A DNA stretch of 64,000 bases, taken from NCBI RefSeq assembly GCF_013087515.1, contig NZ_JABFCN010000034.1, forward strand, positions 248,001 to 312,000, read 5' to 3'. A program made the translations under genes and the position numbers. The notes beneath the pieces were generated by a model. The model saw only the letters and a program-made list of their open reading frames with translations, was not told the origin of the DNA and ran no database searches. Below are positions 26,394 through 35,246 of the stretch, piece after piece. This stretch comes from Rhizobium sophorae (GTDB lineage: Bacteria > Pseudomonadota > Alphaproteobacteria > Rhizobiales > Rhizobiaceae). Positions within the stretch are counted from its first letter, which is position 1. Each line of letters starts with the position of its first letter.

Positions 26394-27029
26394 CTAAAGC
26401 GCAATGTAGCGGTCGGCGCGGTGGTTAATGGCGACGAAGAGGTTGAGGACGACGGCGCCGAGCACCGAATAGAAGACGACGGGCGGCGTGGTGACGAAGA
26501 AGGCAGCGGCGAGCACGCACATGTCGATGGCGAGCTGGACGAGGCCGGCGCGGATCCCGAAACGCTCCTGCAGATAGATGCCGAGAATGCCGACACCGCC
26601 GAGGCTGGCGCGGTGACGATAAAGCGCCAGCAGGCCGAAGCCGAGCAGCAGGCCGCCGAGAAGTGCTGCCCAGGCCGGATGAATGCTTGAAATGGACAAG
26701 AAGCGCGACTGCACATCGGCAAGCACCGAGGTCAGGCCGATGGCGATGAAGGTCTTGATGGTGAAGGCCATGCCGAGGCGCTTCCAGGAGAGATAGAAGA
26801 ACGGCAGGTTGAGCAGGAAGAAGGTAAGGCCGAAATTGACGCCGAAGGCATAATGCAGGAGAAAAGCCACGCCGGCCGTGCTGCCGGTGAGAAGGCCGGC
26901 GCTGGCGAGCACATAGAGGCCGAGAGCGGCGACGAGGCTGCCGGAGAATATGCCCTGCACGTCTTCGACGGGGGTGTGGCGCGTCGCAGTGGTATTCCAG
27001 AAGCCAAGGGCATTGATGAGCTGTGTCAT
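26394..27029 (-). CDS. YitT family membrane protein, copy 2
   Basis: A 211-residue paralogue of the protein at 24260-24892, collinear along its whole length: GSTAGVAFLLHYAFG, FTIKTFIAIGLTSVLA, YRHRASLGGVGILGIYLQERFG and a shared C-terminus (NHRADRYIAL against NHRKDRYIAM). Five or six hydrophobic segments. The ATG at 27029 has GGAGAC six bases upstream; a TTG start at 27059 is also possible. Function unknown. Confidence 0.88.
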   Translation of the reverse strand: MTQLINALGFWNTTATRHTPVEDVQGIFSGSLVAALGLYVLASAGLLTGSTAGVAFLLHYAFGVNFGLTFFLLNLPFFYLSWKRLGMAFTIKTFIAIGLTSVLADVQSRFLSISSIHPAWAALLGGLLLGFGLLALYRHRASLGGVGILGIYLQERFGIRAGLVQLAIDMCVLAAAFFVTTPPVVFYSVLGAVVLNLFVAINHRADRYIAL

Positions 27030-27239
27030 GTCGCCAGTCTCCACGGCAGACGAGTTCAAGAACGCGCTTGGGAAAAGCCGGCGCGGCGGAATTTTGGATC
27101 ATGAAAGGAGCCCGAGCGCCTCGGCGTGATATTGCCGGGCGCTCTGCCGATGCGATGCAGTATCGGGCTTTTCGATGTTCTGATCAAGCGAAATAGGTAA
27201 GCAATGCTGACCTATTAGAAAATCGCAAGAAATGTTCGC

Positions 27240-28172
27240 TCACACGGGCTTCTGCGCAAGGAACAGAATGCCGGAAACCGGTTTTCCGCCATCTTTGCGA
27301 ATGACCGACTTGACGGTCTTCAGGATTTCCAGCCCGTGACGGGCAAGAAGCATCCTGACATAGTTTTCCGAATGGGCATAGCGCAGCGACGGAGCGAGAT
27401 GAAAGCGCTCGCCGTCCCCTGCATCCTCGACGGAAAAGGCGATATCGGCGCCTGATGCAGCGAGGTCTCCGACGATGGCAAAGACGCTCTCGAGATTGCC
27501 GAGATACATCAGCACATCGGCTGCCGTCACCAGGTCGGCGCGATGGCGCGCTGCATCGGCAAAGAGGCCGGAGAGATCGGGTGCGAGCCAGAGATCGGCC
27601 TGGGCGAGACTGTCATAGACATGTTTCTCGGCGGCCTTAGCCAGCATGTTCTGCGAAAGATCGAAGCCTTCGAGGCGGCCGACACTGCCACGGATTTCAG
27701 GACCGAGCAGGCCGGTGCCGCAGCCGAGATCGACGGCGCGTTCGTAGCGCCTGCCGGTGGAGGCGATGAGCGCTGCAAGCTTCTGCGGGACGCTGTAGTC
27801 GAGCTTTTCGACAAGCGCTGATTCGAAACGGTCGGCATAGTCGTCGAAGAGGCGCTCGACATAGCGGCTCGGCGGCCGGTCGGGCACGGCACCGTCGCCG
27901 AGAAGGGCGAGCTTGAGGGCGGCGCCGAAAATGTCATCGGGACCGAGAGCAAGCGTCCTGCGATAGGCCTCGATCGCGGCCTCACCCCTGCCCGCCTTTT
28001 CCAGGTAGGTGGCGAGGCGATACCAGCCGGCGGCCCAGCCAGGCACGAGCTCGAGGGCCTGTTCCATCAGCTCGGCAGCCGCTTCCGGCTCACCGCCTTC
28101 TTCGAGCATCCTGGCGTAGTCGGCGCGGCGGTCGGCAATGACGTCGCCGGAGGAAAGTTGGTGGGGCTGCAT
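27240..28172 (-). CDS. TPR-containing SAM-dependent methyltransferase
   Basis: About 310 residues. The N-terminal 90 residues hold two TPR-like helical repeats (YARMLEEGGEPEAAAELMEQALELVPG and AIEAYRRTLALGPDD regions). The C-terminal part is a class I methyltransferase with motif I VDLGCGTGLLGPEI and the following acidic strand EGFDLSQNML. Similar proteins are called tetratricopeptide methyltransferases, with unknown substrate. The ATG at 28172 is preferred over GTG at 28214. About 210 bases upstream of the adjacent YitT start hold nothing recognised. Confidence 0.85.
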   Translation of the reverse strand: MQPHQLSSGDVIADRRADYARMLEEGGEPEAAAELMEQALELVPGWAAGWYRLATYLEKAGRGEAAIEAYRRTLALGPDDIFGAALKLALLGDGAVPDRPPSRYVERLFDDYADRFESALVEKLDYSVPQKLAALIASTGRRYERAVDLGCGTGLLGPEIRGSVGRLEGFDLSQNMLAKAAEKHVYDSLAQADLWLAPDLSGLFADAARHRADLVTAADVLMYLGNLESVFAIVGDLAASGADIAFSVEDAGDGERFHLAPSLRYAHSENYVRMLLARHGLEILKTVKSVIRKDGGKPVSGILFLAQKPV

Positions 28173-28315
28173 GAATTGACCTATGGATTCGCCCGCATTT
28201 GGCGGCGGCCACAAAAAAACTCAAGTCCTATTTCAGAGGCGAAGCGGCCAATTCCGGAAAGGGCTTGCGGGCGCCGCGCCGCGACCTTATTCCAAGGGCA
28301 AACAGGAGATGGCTT

Positions 28316-28582
28316 ATGTCCGATCAGGCGAACAGGTTCCTCGGCGATTCAATCGGCCGCACATTGATAAAGCTTATCGTGGTGTCGCTGATCGTCGGTT
28401 TCGTCATGACCGTCTTCGGCCTGACGCCGTGGGGCATCATTTACGGCATACGCGATTTCATCCTGGAGATCTGGTACCGCGGCTTCTCGGCCCTCGGGCG
28501 CGTCGGCGACTATCTGATCCTCGGCGCGACGATCGTCATCCCGCTCTTCATCATCCTTCGTCTTTTCAGCTATCGCCGGTAA
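28316..28582 (+). CDS. Small membrane protein (DUF6460-like)
   Basis: An 88-residue protein with two membrane segments (LIKLIVVSLIVGFVMTVFGL and YLILGATIVIPLFIILRLF). Length and pattern fit a rhizobial family I recall as DUF6460; that name is tentative. The ATG at 28316 has AGGAG seven bases upstream. It ends one base before the CAP lipoprotein gene, so the two are probably one operon. Confidence 0.75.
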   Translation: MSDQANRFLGDSIGRTLIKLIVVSLIVGFVMTVFGLTPWGIIYGIRDFILEIWYRGFSALGRVGDYLILGATIVIPLFIILRLFSYRR

Positions 28583-28583
28583 T

Positions 28584-29081
28584 ATGACATCCATCGATCT
28601 TTCCAGACGCGGCCTGCTGCGCCTTTCCGGACTTGCGCTCGCCGCGGGCATTGCCGGCTGCACCACGACCCCGAGGATGGCCGGCACGCCGTCGGAGGGC
28701 GAGGACGAGACGGCGAGCGTGCTGCCGCTCGTCAACCAGCTCAGGGCCAAAAACGGCCTGCCGCCGCTTGCCGTCGATCCGGCGGCGAGTACTGCCGCTC
28801 TTTTCCAGGCGAAACGCATGGCGAGCGCCGGCAAGATGGCGCATCTCATGGGCATGACCGACAGTTTTGGCGCGCGCGTCAAGGCGAGCGGCGTGCGGTT
28901 GCCGGCAGCGGAAAACATCGCCTCCGGCCAGCAGAGCGTCGATGCCGTGGTGAAGGCCTGGATCAACTCGCCGCATCACCTGGAAAACATGCTCGGTCGT
29001 TATGGCGGCCTTGGCGTTGCCGTCGCCCATAATACATCTTCCAGGAACCTGCCCTATTGGGCCATGGTGCTTTCGAGCTGA
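28584..29081 (+). CDS. CAP (SCP-like) domain lipoprotein
   Basis: A 165-residue exported protein. The N-terminus has a twin-arginine-like SRRGLLRLSG followed by a lipobox AGIAGC (Cys26), so Tat export and lipidation are both possible. The mature part is a CAP domain: VNQLRAKNGLPPL, KMAHLMGM, AAENIASG and WINSPHHLENML with the metal/His residues. Bacterial CAP proteins are extracytoplasmic with poorly known activity. Confidence 0.88.
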   Translation: MTSIDLSRRGLLRLSGLALAAGIAGCTTTPRMAGTPSEGEDETASVLPLVNQLRAKNGLPPLAVDPAASTAALFQAKRMASAGKMAHLMGMTDSFGARVKASGVRLPAAENIASGQQSVDAVVKAWINSPHHLENMLGRYGGLGVAVAHNTSSRNLPYWAMVLSS

Positions 29082-29166
29082 GGTGATTCCGCCTGCAGCA
29101 GTTCAGGTGATGCAGCGTCTTTTGCGCGTCTGAAACGACGCGTGGCGCTGCCGCGACGAGGCCGGC

Positions 29167-30513
29167 ATGGATACACGCAGCAATCATAACGCGCTTGCAT
29201 TCGACGTGACGCACCTGATGGTGCTGTCGATCGCCGTTCCGATGACGCTCGGTTTCATGACGACGCCGCTCCTCGGGCTGACGAACACCGCCGTCGTCGG
29301 CCGCATGGGCAATGCGGAAGCGCTGGCCGGGCTGGCGATCGGCGCGATGCTCTTCGATCTGATCCTCGGCAGCTTCAACTTCCTGCGCGCCTCGACGACC
29401 GGGCTGACAGCGCAGGCCTATGGCCGTCGCGACCAGCACGAGCAGCAGGCGGTCTTTTCCCGGGCGATGATTTCGGCGCTTGGCTGCGGACTGGCGCTGC
29501 TCTGTTTTTCGCCGCTGCTGATGACGGCGGGGTTGAGGCTGATGGGGGCGGAAGGCGCGATCGCCGAGGCGACCAGCACCTATTTTTCCATCCGCATGCT
29601 GGCGGCACCCGCGGCATTGGCAAATTATGCCATCCTTGGCTTCGTGCTCGGGCGCGGACAGGGCAACATCGGACTGCTGCTGCAGGCGATCATCAACGGC
29701 ATCAACATCCTGCTTTCCATCTATCTCGGCCTGACGCTCGATTGGGGCGTGGCAGGGGTCGCCTGGGGGACGATGGCCGGCGAAACCGTCGGCGCGATCG
29801 CCGGGCTTGTCATCGTGCTGCGCGGCTTCGGTAAAGCAGCCCGGCCGGCATGGTCCGAGGTCTTTTCCCGGCACCAGCTGGCTGAGCTTTTCGCGCTCAA
29901 CCGCGACATCCTGATCCGCACCTTCGTGCTGATCGGCGCCTTCACCATCATGACGCGGATCGGCACCAGCTTCGGCGCAGTGACGCTTGCCGCCAATGCC
30001 GTGGTGATGAATTTCTTCCTGCTCTCCGGCTATTATCTCGACGGGCTTGCCAATGCCGCCGAACAGATCATCGGCCGGGCAATCGGCGCGCGCTACCGGC
30101 CGGCCTTCGACCGCGGGCTGAAGCTCACGACCTTTTGGTCCTTCGGGCTGGCGGCGCTCGGCTCGGCCTTCTTCTTCCTCGCCGGCCCCTGGCTGATCTC
30201 GGTGCTGACTACCTCGCCGGAGGTGCGGCAGGCGGCCGAAACCTATCTGCCCTGGGCAGCGGTCACCGGACTGACCGGCGCGCTCGCCTTCCTGATGGAC
30301 GGGGTCTTCATCGGCGCCACATGGTCGGTCGACATGCGCAACCGGATGCTGATATCTTTTGCCGGCTATCTCTTGATGCTCGCGGTCTTCGTGCCGCTCT
30401 TCGGCAATCACGGCCTCTGGCTGGCGATGAACGCCTTCCTGCTCTTTCGCGGTTTCCTCCTGGCGATGCTGGTCAAGCAACGGGCCGATCAGACCTTTCG
30501 CGCTGCCCAGTAA
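29167..30513 (+). CDS. MATE family efflux transporter (DinF type)
   Basis: A 448-residue membrane protein with twelve hydrophobic segments. MATE features include the N-terminal LSIAVPMTLGFMTTPLLGLTNTAVVG region and the duplicated half around ANAVVMNFFLLSGYYLDGLANAAEQIIG. Family members export cationic drugs or metabolites by Na+ or H+ antiport. The last 25 bases overlap the 3' end of pyrD on the other strand. Confidence 0.92.
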   Translation: MDTRSNHNALAFDVTHLMVLSIAVPMTLGFMTTPLLGLTNTAVVGRMGNAEALAGLAIGAMLFDLILGSFNFLRASTTGLTAQAYGRRDQHEQQAVFSRAMISALGCGLALLCFSPLLMTAGLRLMGAEGAIAEATSTYFSIRMLAAPAALANYAILGFVLGRGQGNIGLLLQAIINGINILLSIYLGLTLDWGVAGVAWGTMAGETVGAIAGLVIVLRGFGKAARPAWSEVFSRHQLAELFALNRDILIRTFVLIGAFTIMTRIGTSFGAVTLAANAVVMNFFLLSGYYLDGLANAAEQIIGRAIGARYRPAFDRGLKLTTFWSFGLAALGSAFFFLAGPWLISVLTTSPEVRQAAETYLPWAAVTGLTGALAFLMDGVFIGATWSVDMRNRMLISFAGYLLMLAVFVPLFGNHGLWLAMNAFLLFRGFLLAMLVKQRADQTFRAAQ

Positions 30514-31577
30514 TCGACCCTGGTATCGCGCAGTTCGCGGATCGAGCCGGCCTTTTCGCGGTCCAGGAGTTTCGAGAGGCCGCGCACGATATCGCCTGCC
30601 AGGCCGGGGCCTTCATAGACCATGCAGGAATAGAGCTGGACGAGATCGGCACCCGCCCTGATCTTCTCCAGCGCGGTCTCGGCCGAGGAGACGCCGCCGA
30701 CGCCGATGATCGGCAGATCAAGGCCGACGCGCTTGCGCATCCTGGCGAGCACGGACGTCGACCTTTCGAACAGCGGCACGCCGGAAAGGCCGCCCGCCTC
30801 CTTCGCCTGCCGCTGATCCTTGAGGCCGTCGCGCGAAAGCGTGGTGTTGGAAACGATCAGGCCATCCAGCGCATGCGAGAGCACTTCCGCGGCGATATCG
30901 TCCATGCCTTCGTCGGTCAGATCAGGGGCGATCTTCAGAAAGACCGGGATGTTCCGGCCGGATGCCGCCGTCATCTCATCGCGCGCCGCAAGCACTGATG
31001 ATAACAGCACCGCAAGGCTTTCGCGCCCCTGCAGGTCGCGCAGGCCGGGCGTGTTCGGCGAGGAGATGTTGGCGGTGAAATAGCGCGCGACGGAATAAAA
31101 GCGCCGGATGCCGGCGACATAATCGGCGATGCGGTCCTCGCTGTCCTTGTTGGCGCCGATATTGACGCCGACCATGCCACCGCCCCTTAGTGCGACGAGG
31201 CGCCCGAAAGCGGCCTCATGGCCTTCATTGTTGAAGCCGAGACGGTTGATGACGGCTTCATCCTCCACCAGGCGGAAGATGCGCGGGCGCGGATTGCCGG
31301 ATTGCGGCTTCGGCGTCACCGTGCCGATCTCGGTAAAGCCGAAGCCGAGCTTCAGCAGCGCCTCCGGCACCTCGGCATTCTTGTCGTAGCCGGCGGCCAT
31401 GCCGAGCGGATTTTCGAAGGTAAGGCCGGCAACGGTCTGGCGCAGACGCGGATCGGGCGTGATCTGGCAGGCCGGCACGAGGCCGGATTTCAAGGCGGCG
31501 ATCGACATGCCATGCGCCGTTTCCGGATCGAACAGGAAGAGACCCTTGCGGGCGAGACGTTTGAAGGGATCGATCAT
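30489..31577 (-). CDS. pyrD: Dihydroorotate dehydrogenase (quinone), class 2
   Basis: A 362-residue membrane-associated flavoenzyme of pyrimidine synthesis that oxidises dihydroorotate to orotate with quinone. Class 2 features: the N-terminal helix (FKRLARKGLFLFDPETAHGMS), GLTFENPLGMAAGYDKNAE, NISSPNTPGLRDLQ with the FMN contacts, and IIGVGGVSSAETALEKI. Its ATG overlaps the stop of the DUF952 gene. The C-terminal codons overlap the MATE gene on the opposite strand. Confidence 0.96.
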   Translation of the reverse strand: MIDPFKRLARKGLFLFDPETAHGMSIAALKSGLVPACQITPDPRLRQTVAGLTFENPLGMAAGYDKNAEVPEALLKLGFGFTEIGTVTPKPQSGNPRPRIFRLVEDEAVINRLGFNNEGHEAAFGRLVALRGGGMVGVNIGANKDSEDRIADYVAGIRRFYSVARYFTANISSPNTPGLRDLQGRESLAVLLSSVLAARDEMTAASGRNIPVFLKIAPDLTDEGMDDIAAEVLSHALDGLIVSNTTLSRDGLKDQRQAKEAGGLSGVPLFERSTSVLARMRKRVGLDLPIIGVGGVSSAETALEKIRAGADLVQLYSCMVYEGPGLAGDIVRGLSKLLDREKAGSIRELRDTRVDYWAARKV

Positions 31578-31930
31578 GGCGCGAGCTCCGGGAAGACATG
31601 GGCGCCGGCTTCGTCGAGCGGCAGCGGCGCCTCCCAGAGTACGGCGGCAAGCGGCAGATCGGCGTAGAGGTGCGGGAAGAGATCGCCGCCGCGCGAGGGT
31701 TCGAAGATCAGCCTGTCACCGAAGCCGCTGCCATCGACGGCAATCAGCAGCAGGCCGGACTGGCCGGCAAAATGCAGGGCGGCGGTCTGCTTCACCTGGT
31801 CCGCTGTCGAGAAATGGATGAAGCCATCCTTGAGATCGATGCCGGCGCCATGAAAAGTGCCGGTTTGTCTGGCTTGCTGCCAGAGCGTTTCCGTCACGAT
31901 CTTGTAAAGGGTCGGTGTCACGGTCATCAT
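31574..31930 (-). CDS. DUF952 family protein
   Basis: A 118-residue protein with the DUF952 pattern: LYKIVTETLWQQARQTG, HFSTADQVKQTA, LLLIAVD and FPHLYADLPLAAVLWE. It resembles ADP-ribosyl-glycosyltransferase-like folds, but activity is unproven. Its TGA overlaps the pyrD ATG (ATGA), so the two genes are translationally coupled, a conserved arrangement in Rhizobiaceae as I recall. Confidence 0.88.
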   Translation of the reverse strand: MMTVTPTLYKIVTETLWQQARQTGTFHGAGIDLKDGFIHFSTADQVKQTAALHFAGQSGLLLIAVDGSGFGDRLIFEPSRGGDLFPHLYADLPLAAVLWEAPLPLDEAGAHVFPELAP

Positions 31931-32045
31931 GGCCTCGCGATTGCTGGTCCTCGGTCACGAGGGCTTTGCCGGAAAGAGGCGGCGATGTCCACGCCCCGGC
32001 GCCGAAAAACGGGACAGCAACTGGCAAAATCCGGAGGATGAGACG

Positions 32046-32444
32046 ATGAAGGTTTTGGTTCTCACACTTGGCGTTACTCTCCTGCCGCTTGCGGCCGCGG
32101 CCGTCGAACCTGATGCAGGCCGCTTCCAGCTGGAGAAGAGCGGCGACCATTTCGTCCGGCTCGACCGGCAGACTGGCGCGATGTCGATCTGCCAGGACAA
32201 GGACGGCGCCCTCGTCTGCCGGATGGCGGCAGACGAACGGGCGGCCTATGAGGACGAACTCGACCGGCTGGCAAAGCGGGTGACGGCACTCGAACAGGGC
32301 GGGGTCATCCAGCGCGCATTGCCGAGCGATGCCGAGGTCGACCGTTCGATCAGCATCATGGAGCGGATGATGAAGAGTTTCATGGGGATGGTGAAGGAGT
32401 TCCAGGCTGAGGAAAACACCAATCCCCTTCCGCAGAAGACCTGA
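32046..32444 (+). CDS. Periplasmic protein of unknown function
   Basis: A 132-residue protein with a signal peptide (VLVLTLGVTLLPLAAAA), a short domain with two cysteines (SICQDKDGALVCRM) and a helical region (YEDELDRLAKRVTALEQ) that may form a coiled coil. Family not recognised. The ATG has GGAGG eight bases upstream. Confidence 0.72.
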   Translation: MKVLVLTLGVTLLPLAAAAVEPDAGRFQLEKSGDHFVRLDRQTGAMSICQDKDGALVCRMAADERAAYEDELDRLAKRVTALEQGGVIQRALPSDAEVDRSISIMERMMKSFMGMVKEFQAEENTNPLPQKT

Positions 32445-32535
32445 TCTGATATAGTCACTACGAGCAAGCCGGTATGCAACGCGGAGGGGCGGAGGCACAC
32501 GCCGGCATGATCGGGCTCTTGGGAGGGAGTTTTCG

Positions 32536-33183
32536 ATGCAGGAACAGACCATCATCATTGCGGACGATCATCCGCTTTTCCGTGACGCACTGCGCCAGGC
32601 GGTGACCGGCATGGAAGGCCGGCAGTCGATCGTCGAGGCCGGCGATTTCGCCGCCGCGCGCCGGGCCGCCGGCGCCCATGCGGATGCCGACCTGATGCTG
32701 CTCGATCTCGCCATGCCCGGGGTCAGCGGCTTTTCCGGCCTGATGGCGCTGCGCTCCGAATTCGCCAGCCTGCCGATCGTCATCGTCTCGGCGACCGACG
32801 ATGCGACGACGATCCGCCGGGCGCTGGAACTCGGTGCCTCCGGCTTCATATCGAAATCCTCAGGCATCGAGGACATCCGCCGCAGCATCCAGACGGTGCT
32901 TGCCGGCGACATCGCCACGCCGGAAAGCTATCGCGACGGGCAGGAGCAGGATCCCGATGTCGCCGACCTGATCCACCGCCTGCATACGCTGACGCCGCAG
33001 CAGAGCCGGGTGCTGACCATGCTCGGCGAAGGGCTGCTGAACAAGCAGATCGCCTACGAACTCGGCGTCTCCGAGGCGACGATCAAGGCGCATGTCTCGG
33101 CGATCCTGTTGAAACTCGATGTCGACAGCCGGACGCAGGCTGTCATCCAGCTCGGCAAGATCAACATGGCGATGGTCGCCTGA
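32536..33183 (+). CDS. NarL/FixJ-type (LuxR) response regulator
   Basis: A 215-residue two-domain regulator. The receiver domain has acidic residues ADDHP (10-12 region) and phospho-acceptor Asp57 in LMLLDLAMPG; Ser and Lys positions follow in IVIVSATDD and FISKSSG. The C-terminal LuxR HTH is LTPQQSRVLTMLGEGLLNKQIAYELGVSEATIKAHVSAIL. No kinase gene is adjacent, so its partner is unknown. Appears monocistronic. Confidence 0.93.
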   Translation: MQEQTIIIADDHPLFRDALRQAVTGMEGRQSIVEAGDFAAARRAAGAHADADLMLLDLAMPGVSGFSGLMALRSEFASLPIVIVSATDDATTIRRALELGASGFISKSSGIEDIRRSIQTVLAGDIATPESYRDGQEQDPDVADLIHRLHTLTPQQSRVLTMLGEGLLNKQIAYELGVSEATIKAHVSAILLKLDVDSRTQAVIQLGKINMAMVA

Positions 33184-33307
33184 GCATGGCACGCCTGATG
33201 TGACAGGATTTTATTCCTCCTTTATCTTTACTCGGGCGGACCGGTCGGTTAACATTCCGCCCGGTTGAAGCGCGCCGTTGAAACAGCCGCGCAGGGATCG
33301 GGCGCAC

Positions 33308-33985
33308 ATGCTGTCACACGACCAGATTTGGGAAGCGATCGACAGGCTTGCCGGACGGCACGAGCTGACGCCATCCGGTCTTGCGCGCCGCGCCGGCCTT
33401 GACCCGACCTCCTTCAACAAGTCGAAACGGCTTTCCGCCGACGGGCGACTGCGCTGGCCCTCGACGGAATCGATCGCCAAAGTGCTCTATGCGACAGGGG
33501 CAAGCATGGAGGAGTTTCTGGCCTTCATGCGGCCGGACGCCGGCCCCTCCGAGCAGCAGGTCAAGCAACAGGAAAGCGCATTTCCCCAGCAAGGCGGCTC
33601 CATTCCGCTGCTCGGCTTCGCCCAGGCGGGCGCCGGCGGCTTTTTCGACGATGGCGGCTTTCCGGCTGGCCAGGGCTGGGACGTGGTGGAGTTTCCGGCA
33701 ACCCCGGCACGGAAGGCCGGCGTCTATGCGCTGGAGGTTCAGGGCGAGAGCATGATGCCGCTCTACCGCGACGGCGACGTTCTGATCGTCGAGCCGGGGG
33801 CACAGGTGCGCCGCAACGACCGCGTCGTCGTGCGCACAAATGAGGGCGAGGTGATGGCCAAGGTGCTGCTGCGCCAGAGCCCGCGGTCGATCGAGCTGAT
33901 GTCGCTCAATCCCGAACATCCTAACCGCACCCTCGAGCTTTCCGACGTCGACTGGATCGCTCGCATCATCTGGGCCAGCCAATAG
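33308..33985 (+). CDS. XRE/S24-type repressor-like regulator
   Basis: A 225-residue LexA/CI-like protein: N-terminal HTH (ELTPSGLARRAGLDPTSFNKSKR) and a C-terminal S24 peptidase domain. The self-cleavage dyad is intact, Ser148 in GESMMPLYRDGD and Lys185 in GEVMAKVL, with an Ala-Gly pair at about 107-108 in a suitable place. It may autocleave on DNA damage like LexA, or act as a stable regulator. No phage genes lie nearby. A TTG start at 33278 is possible; the ATG at 33308 is preferred. Confidence 0.87.
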   Translation: MLSHDQIWEAIDRLAGRHELTPSGLARRAGLDPTSFNKSKRLSADGRLRWPSTESIAKVLYATGASMEEFLAFMRPDAGPSEQQVKQQESAFPQQGGSIPLLGFAQAGAGGFFDDGGFPAGQGWDVVEFPATPARKAGVYALEVQGESMMPLYRDGDVLIVEPGAQVRRNDRVVVRTNEGEVMAKVLLRQSPRSIELMSLNPEHPNRTLELSDVDWIARIIWASQ

Positions 33986-33996
33986 GAAGATATTCC

Positions 33997-34707
33997 ATGC
34001 GTCCTGCCGCCTTCATCACAGGTATCACGGGGATGGCGGTGGTGGCCGGCCTGCTGCTGGCAGGGCAGGCAAAGCTTGGCGGCGGCACGGCCGGGGAAGA
34101 GATGGCGTCTGCAGAGGAGACGGCGACGGCAGCGGCGGATGCTGCTCCCAAAGCCGGCGAACGTGCGACAATCTCGGACGACCGTGCCGAAATGATCGCT
34201 CGCTCAGTGGAGCCTACGGCTCCGCCCTCCCCAGACCCAGGCGACAGCGGGGCACCCAAACCGGCCGATGTACCGCAACAAGCGGAGACGCCGGCCGGGG
34301 AAACGGCAAGTCCAGCCGCGAAAAAGGCGGTGGAGCTGGCGCGGCCGATGGTCGAAAATGCCGGCATTCTTTCCTTTGGCGAACGCCGGCTTCTGCTTGC
34401 CGGCATCGTGCCAACACCGACCGACAGGATATGCGGGCCGGCGGGTCGGCAATGGCCCTGCGGCATGATGGCGAAGACGGCGCTGCGCCTGCTGTTGCGC
34501 AACCGCAGCGTCAGCTGCGATCTCGAGACGGTAGAATGGAAGGAAACAGTAACGACTGCCTGCCGGCTCGGCACGGAGGATCTCGGCTTATGGCTCGCCG
34601 AAAACGGCTGGGCGGAACCGGCGGCCGGTTCGCCGCTTGCGGCTGCCGCCGAAAAGGCCAGGCAGGCAGGAAAAGGCCTCTACGGCGATGATCCGCGCCG
34701 CAAATAA
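33997..34707 (+). CDS. Thermonuclease-like (SNase-fold) protein, probably inactive
   Basis: A 236-residue exported protein: N-terminal membrane anchor (GITGMAVVAGLLLAGQA), a long Ala/Pro/Glu-rich linker, and a C-terminal region with the SNase outline (ILSFGERRLLLAGIVPT, MMAKTALRLLLRNRSVSCD, WLAENGWAEPAAG). The usual catalytic residues (Arg in the first loop and the DxYGR stretch) are not evident, so nuclease activity is doubtful. It follows the S24 regulator by 11 bases and is probably co-transcribed. Confidence 0.7.
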   Translation: MRPAAFITGITGMAVVAGLLLAGQAKLGGGTAGEEMASAEETATAAADAAPKAGERATISDDRAEMIARSVEPTAPPSPDPGDSGAPKPADVPQQAETPAGETASPAAKKAVELARPMVENAGILSFGERRLLLAGIVPTPTDRICGPAGRQWPCGMMAKTALRLLLRNRSVSCDLETVEWKETVTTACRLGTEDLGLWLAENGWAEPAAGSPLAAAAEKARQAGKGLYGDDPRRK

Positions 34708-34808
34708 ACCGGCAGCCACGACAGCGGCCTGACAGCCCGGATCGGGCCGATCCCTTGTAATGGCTGTCGCCAATTCCTAATCTCGGCTGATCGAAAAAGG
34801 AATCAGAG

Positions 34809-35222
34809 ATGAACAAGCCGCTTTCCGCCCATGACGCGCTGATCTACGTGATGGTGATGGCCTCCGCCGTCGACAGCACGATGAACGACAGGGAGATGAC
34901 AAGGATCGGCCAATTGATCGGATTCCTGCCGGTTTTCCGGGATTTCGACGACGACAAGCTGATTGCGGTGGCGCGCGACTGCGCCTCGCTGCTGGCCGGG
35001 CCGGAAGGCCTCGACGTCGTTCTCGAAACCGTACGCGACACCCTGCCCGCAAAGCTCTACGACACGGCCTATGCGCTGGCTGTCGAGGTGGCATCCGCCG
35101 ATCTCTCGGTCAAGGCGGAGGAGTTGCGGCTGCTCAGCCTGCTGCGCGACCGGCTCGGCCTCGACAAGCTCACCTGCGCGGCGATCGAGCGCAGTGCGAT
35201 TGCCCGCTTCCGCAAGGGCTGA
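34809..35222 (+). CDS. TerB family protein
   Basis: A 137-residue all-helical protein with the TerB-like acidic helix pattern: ALIYVMVMASAVDSTMNDREMTRIGQLI and a second repeat YALAVEVASADLSVKAEELRLLSLLRDRLG. TerB-like domains bind divalent metals and were first linked to tellurite resistance, but most alphaproteobacterial members are uncharacterised. No other ter genes are present. Confidence 0.85.
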   Translation: MNKPLSAHDALIYVMVMASAVDSTMNDREMTRIGQLIGFLPVFRDFDDDKLIAVARDCASLLAGPEGLDVVLETVRDTLPAKLYDTAYALAVEVASADLSVKAEELRLLSLLRDRLGLDKLTCAAIERSAIARFRKG

Positions 35223-35246
35223 ATGCGCGCAATTTGGACTGCGGCT

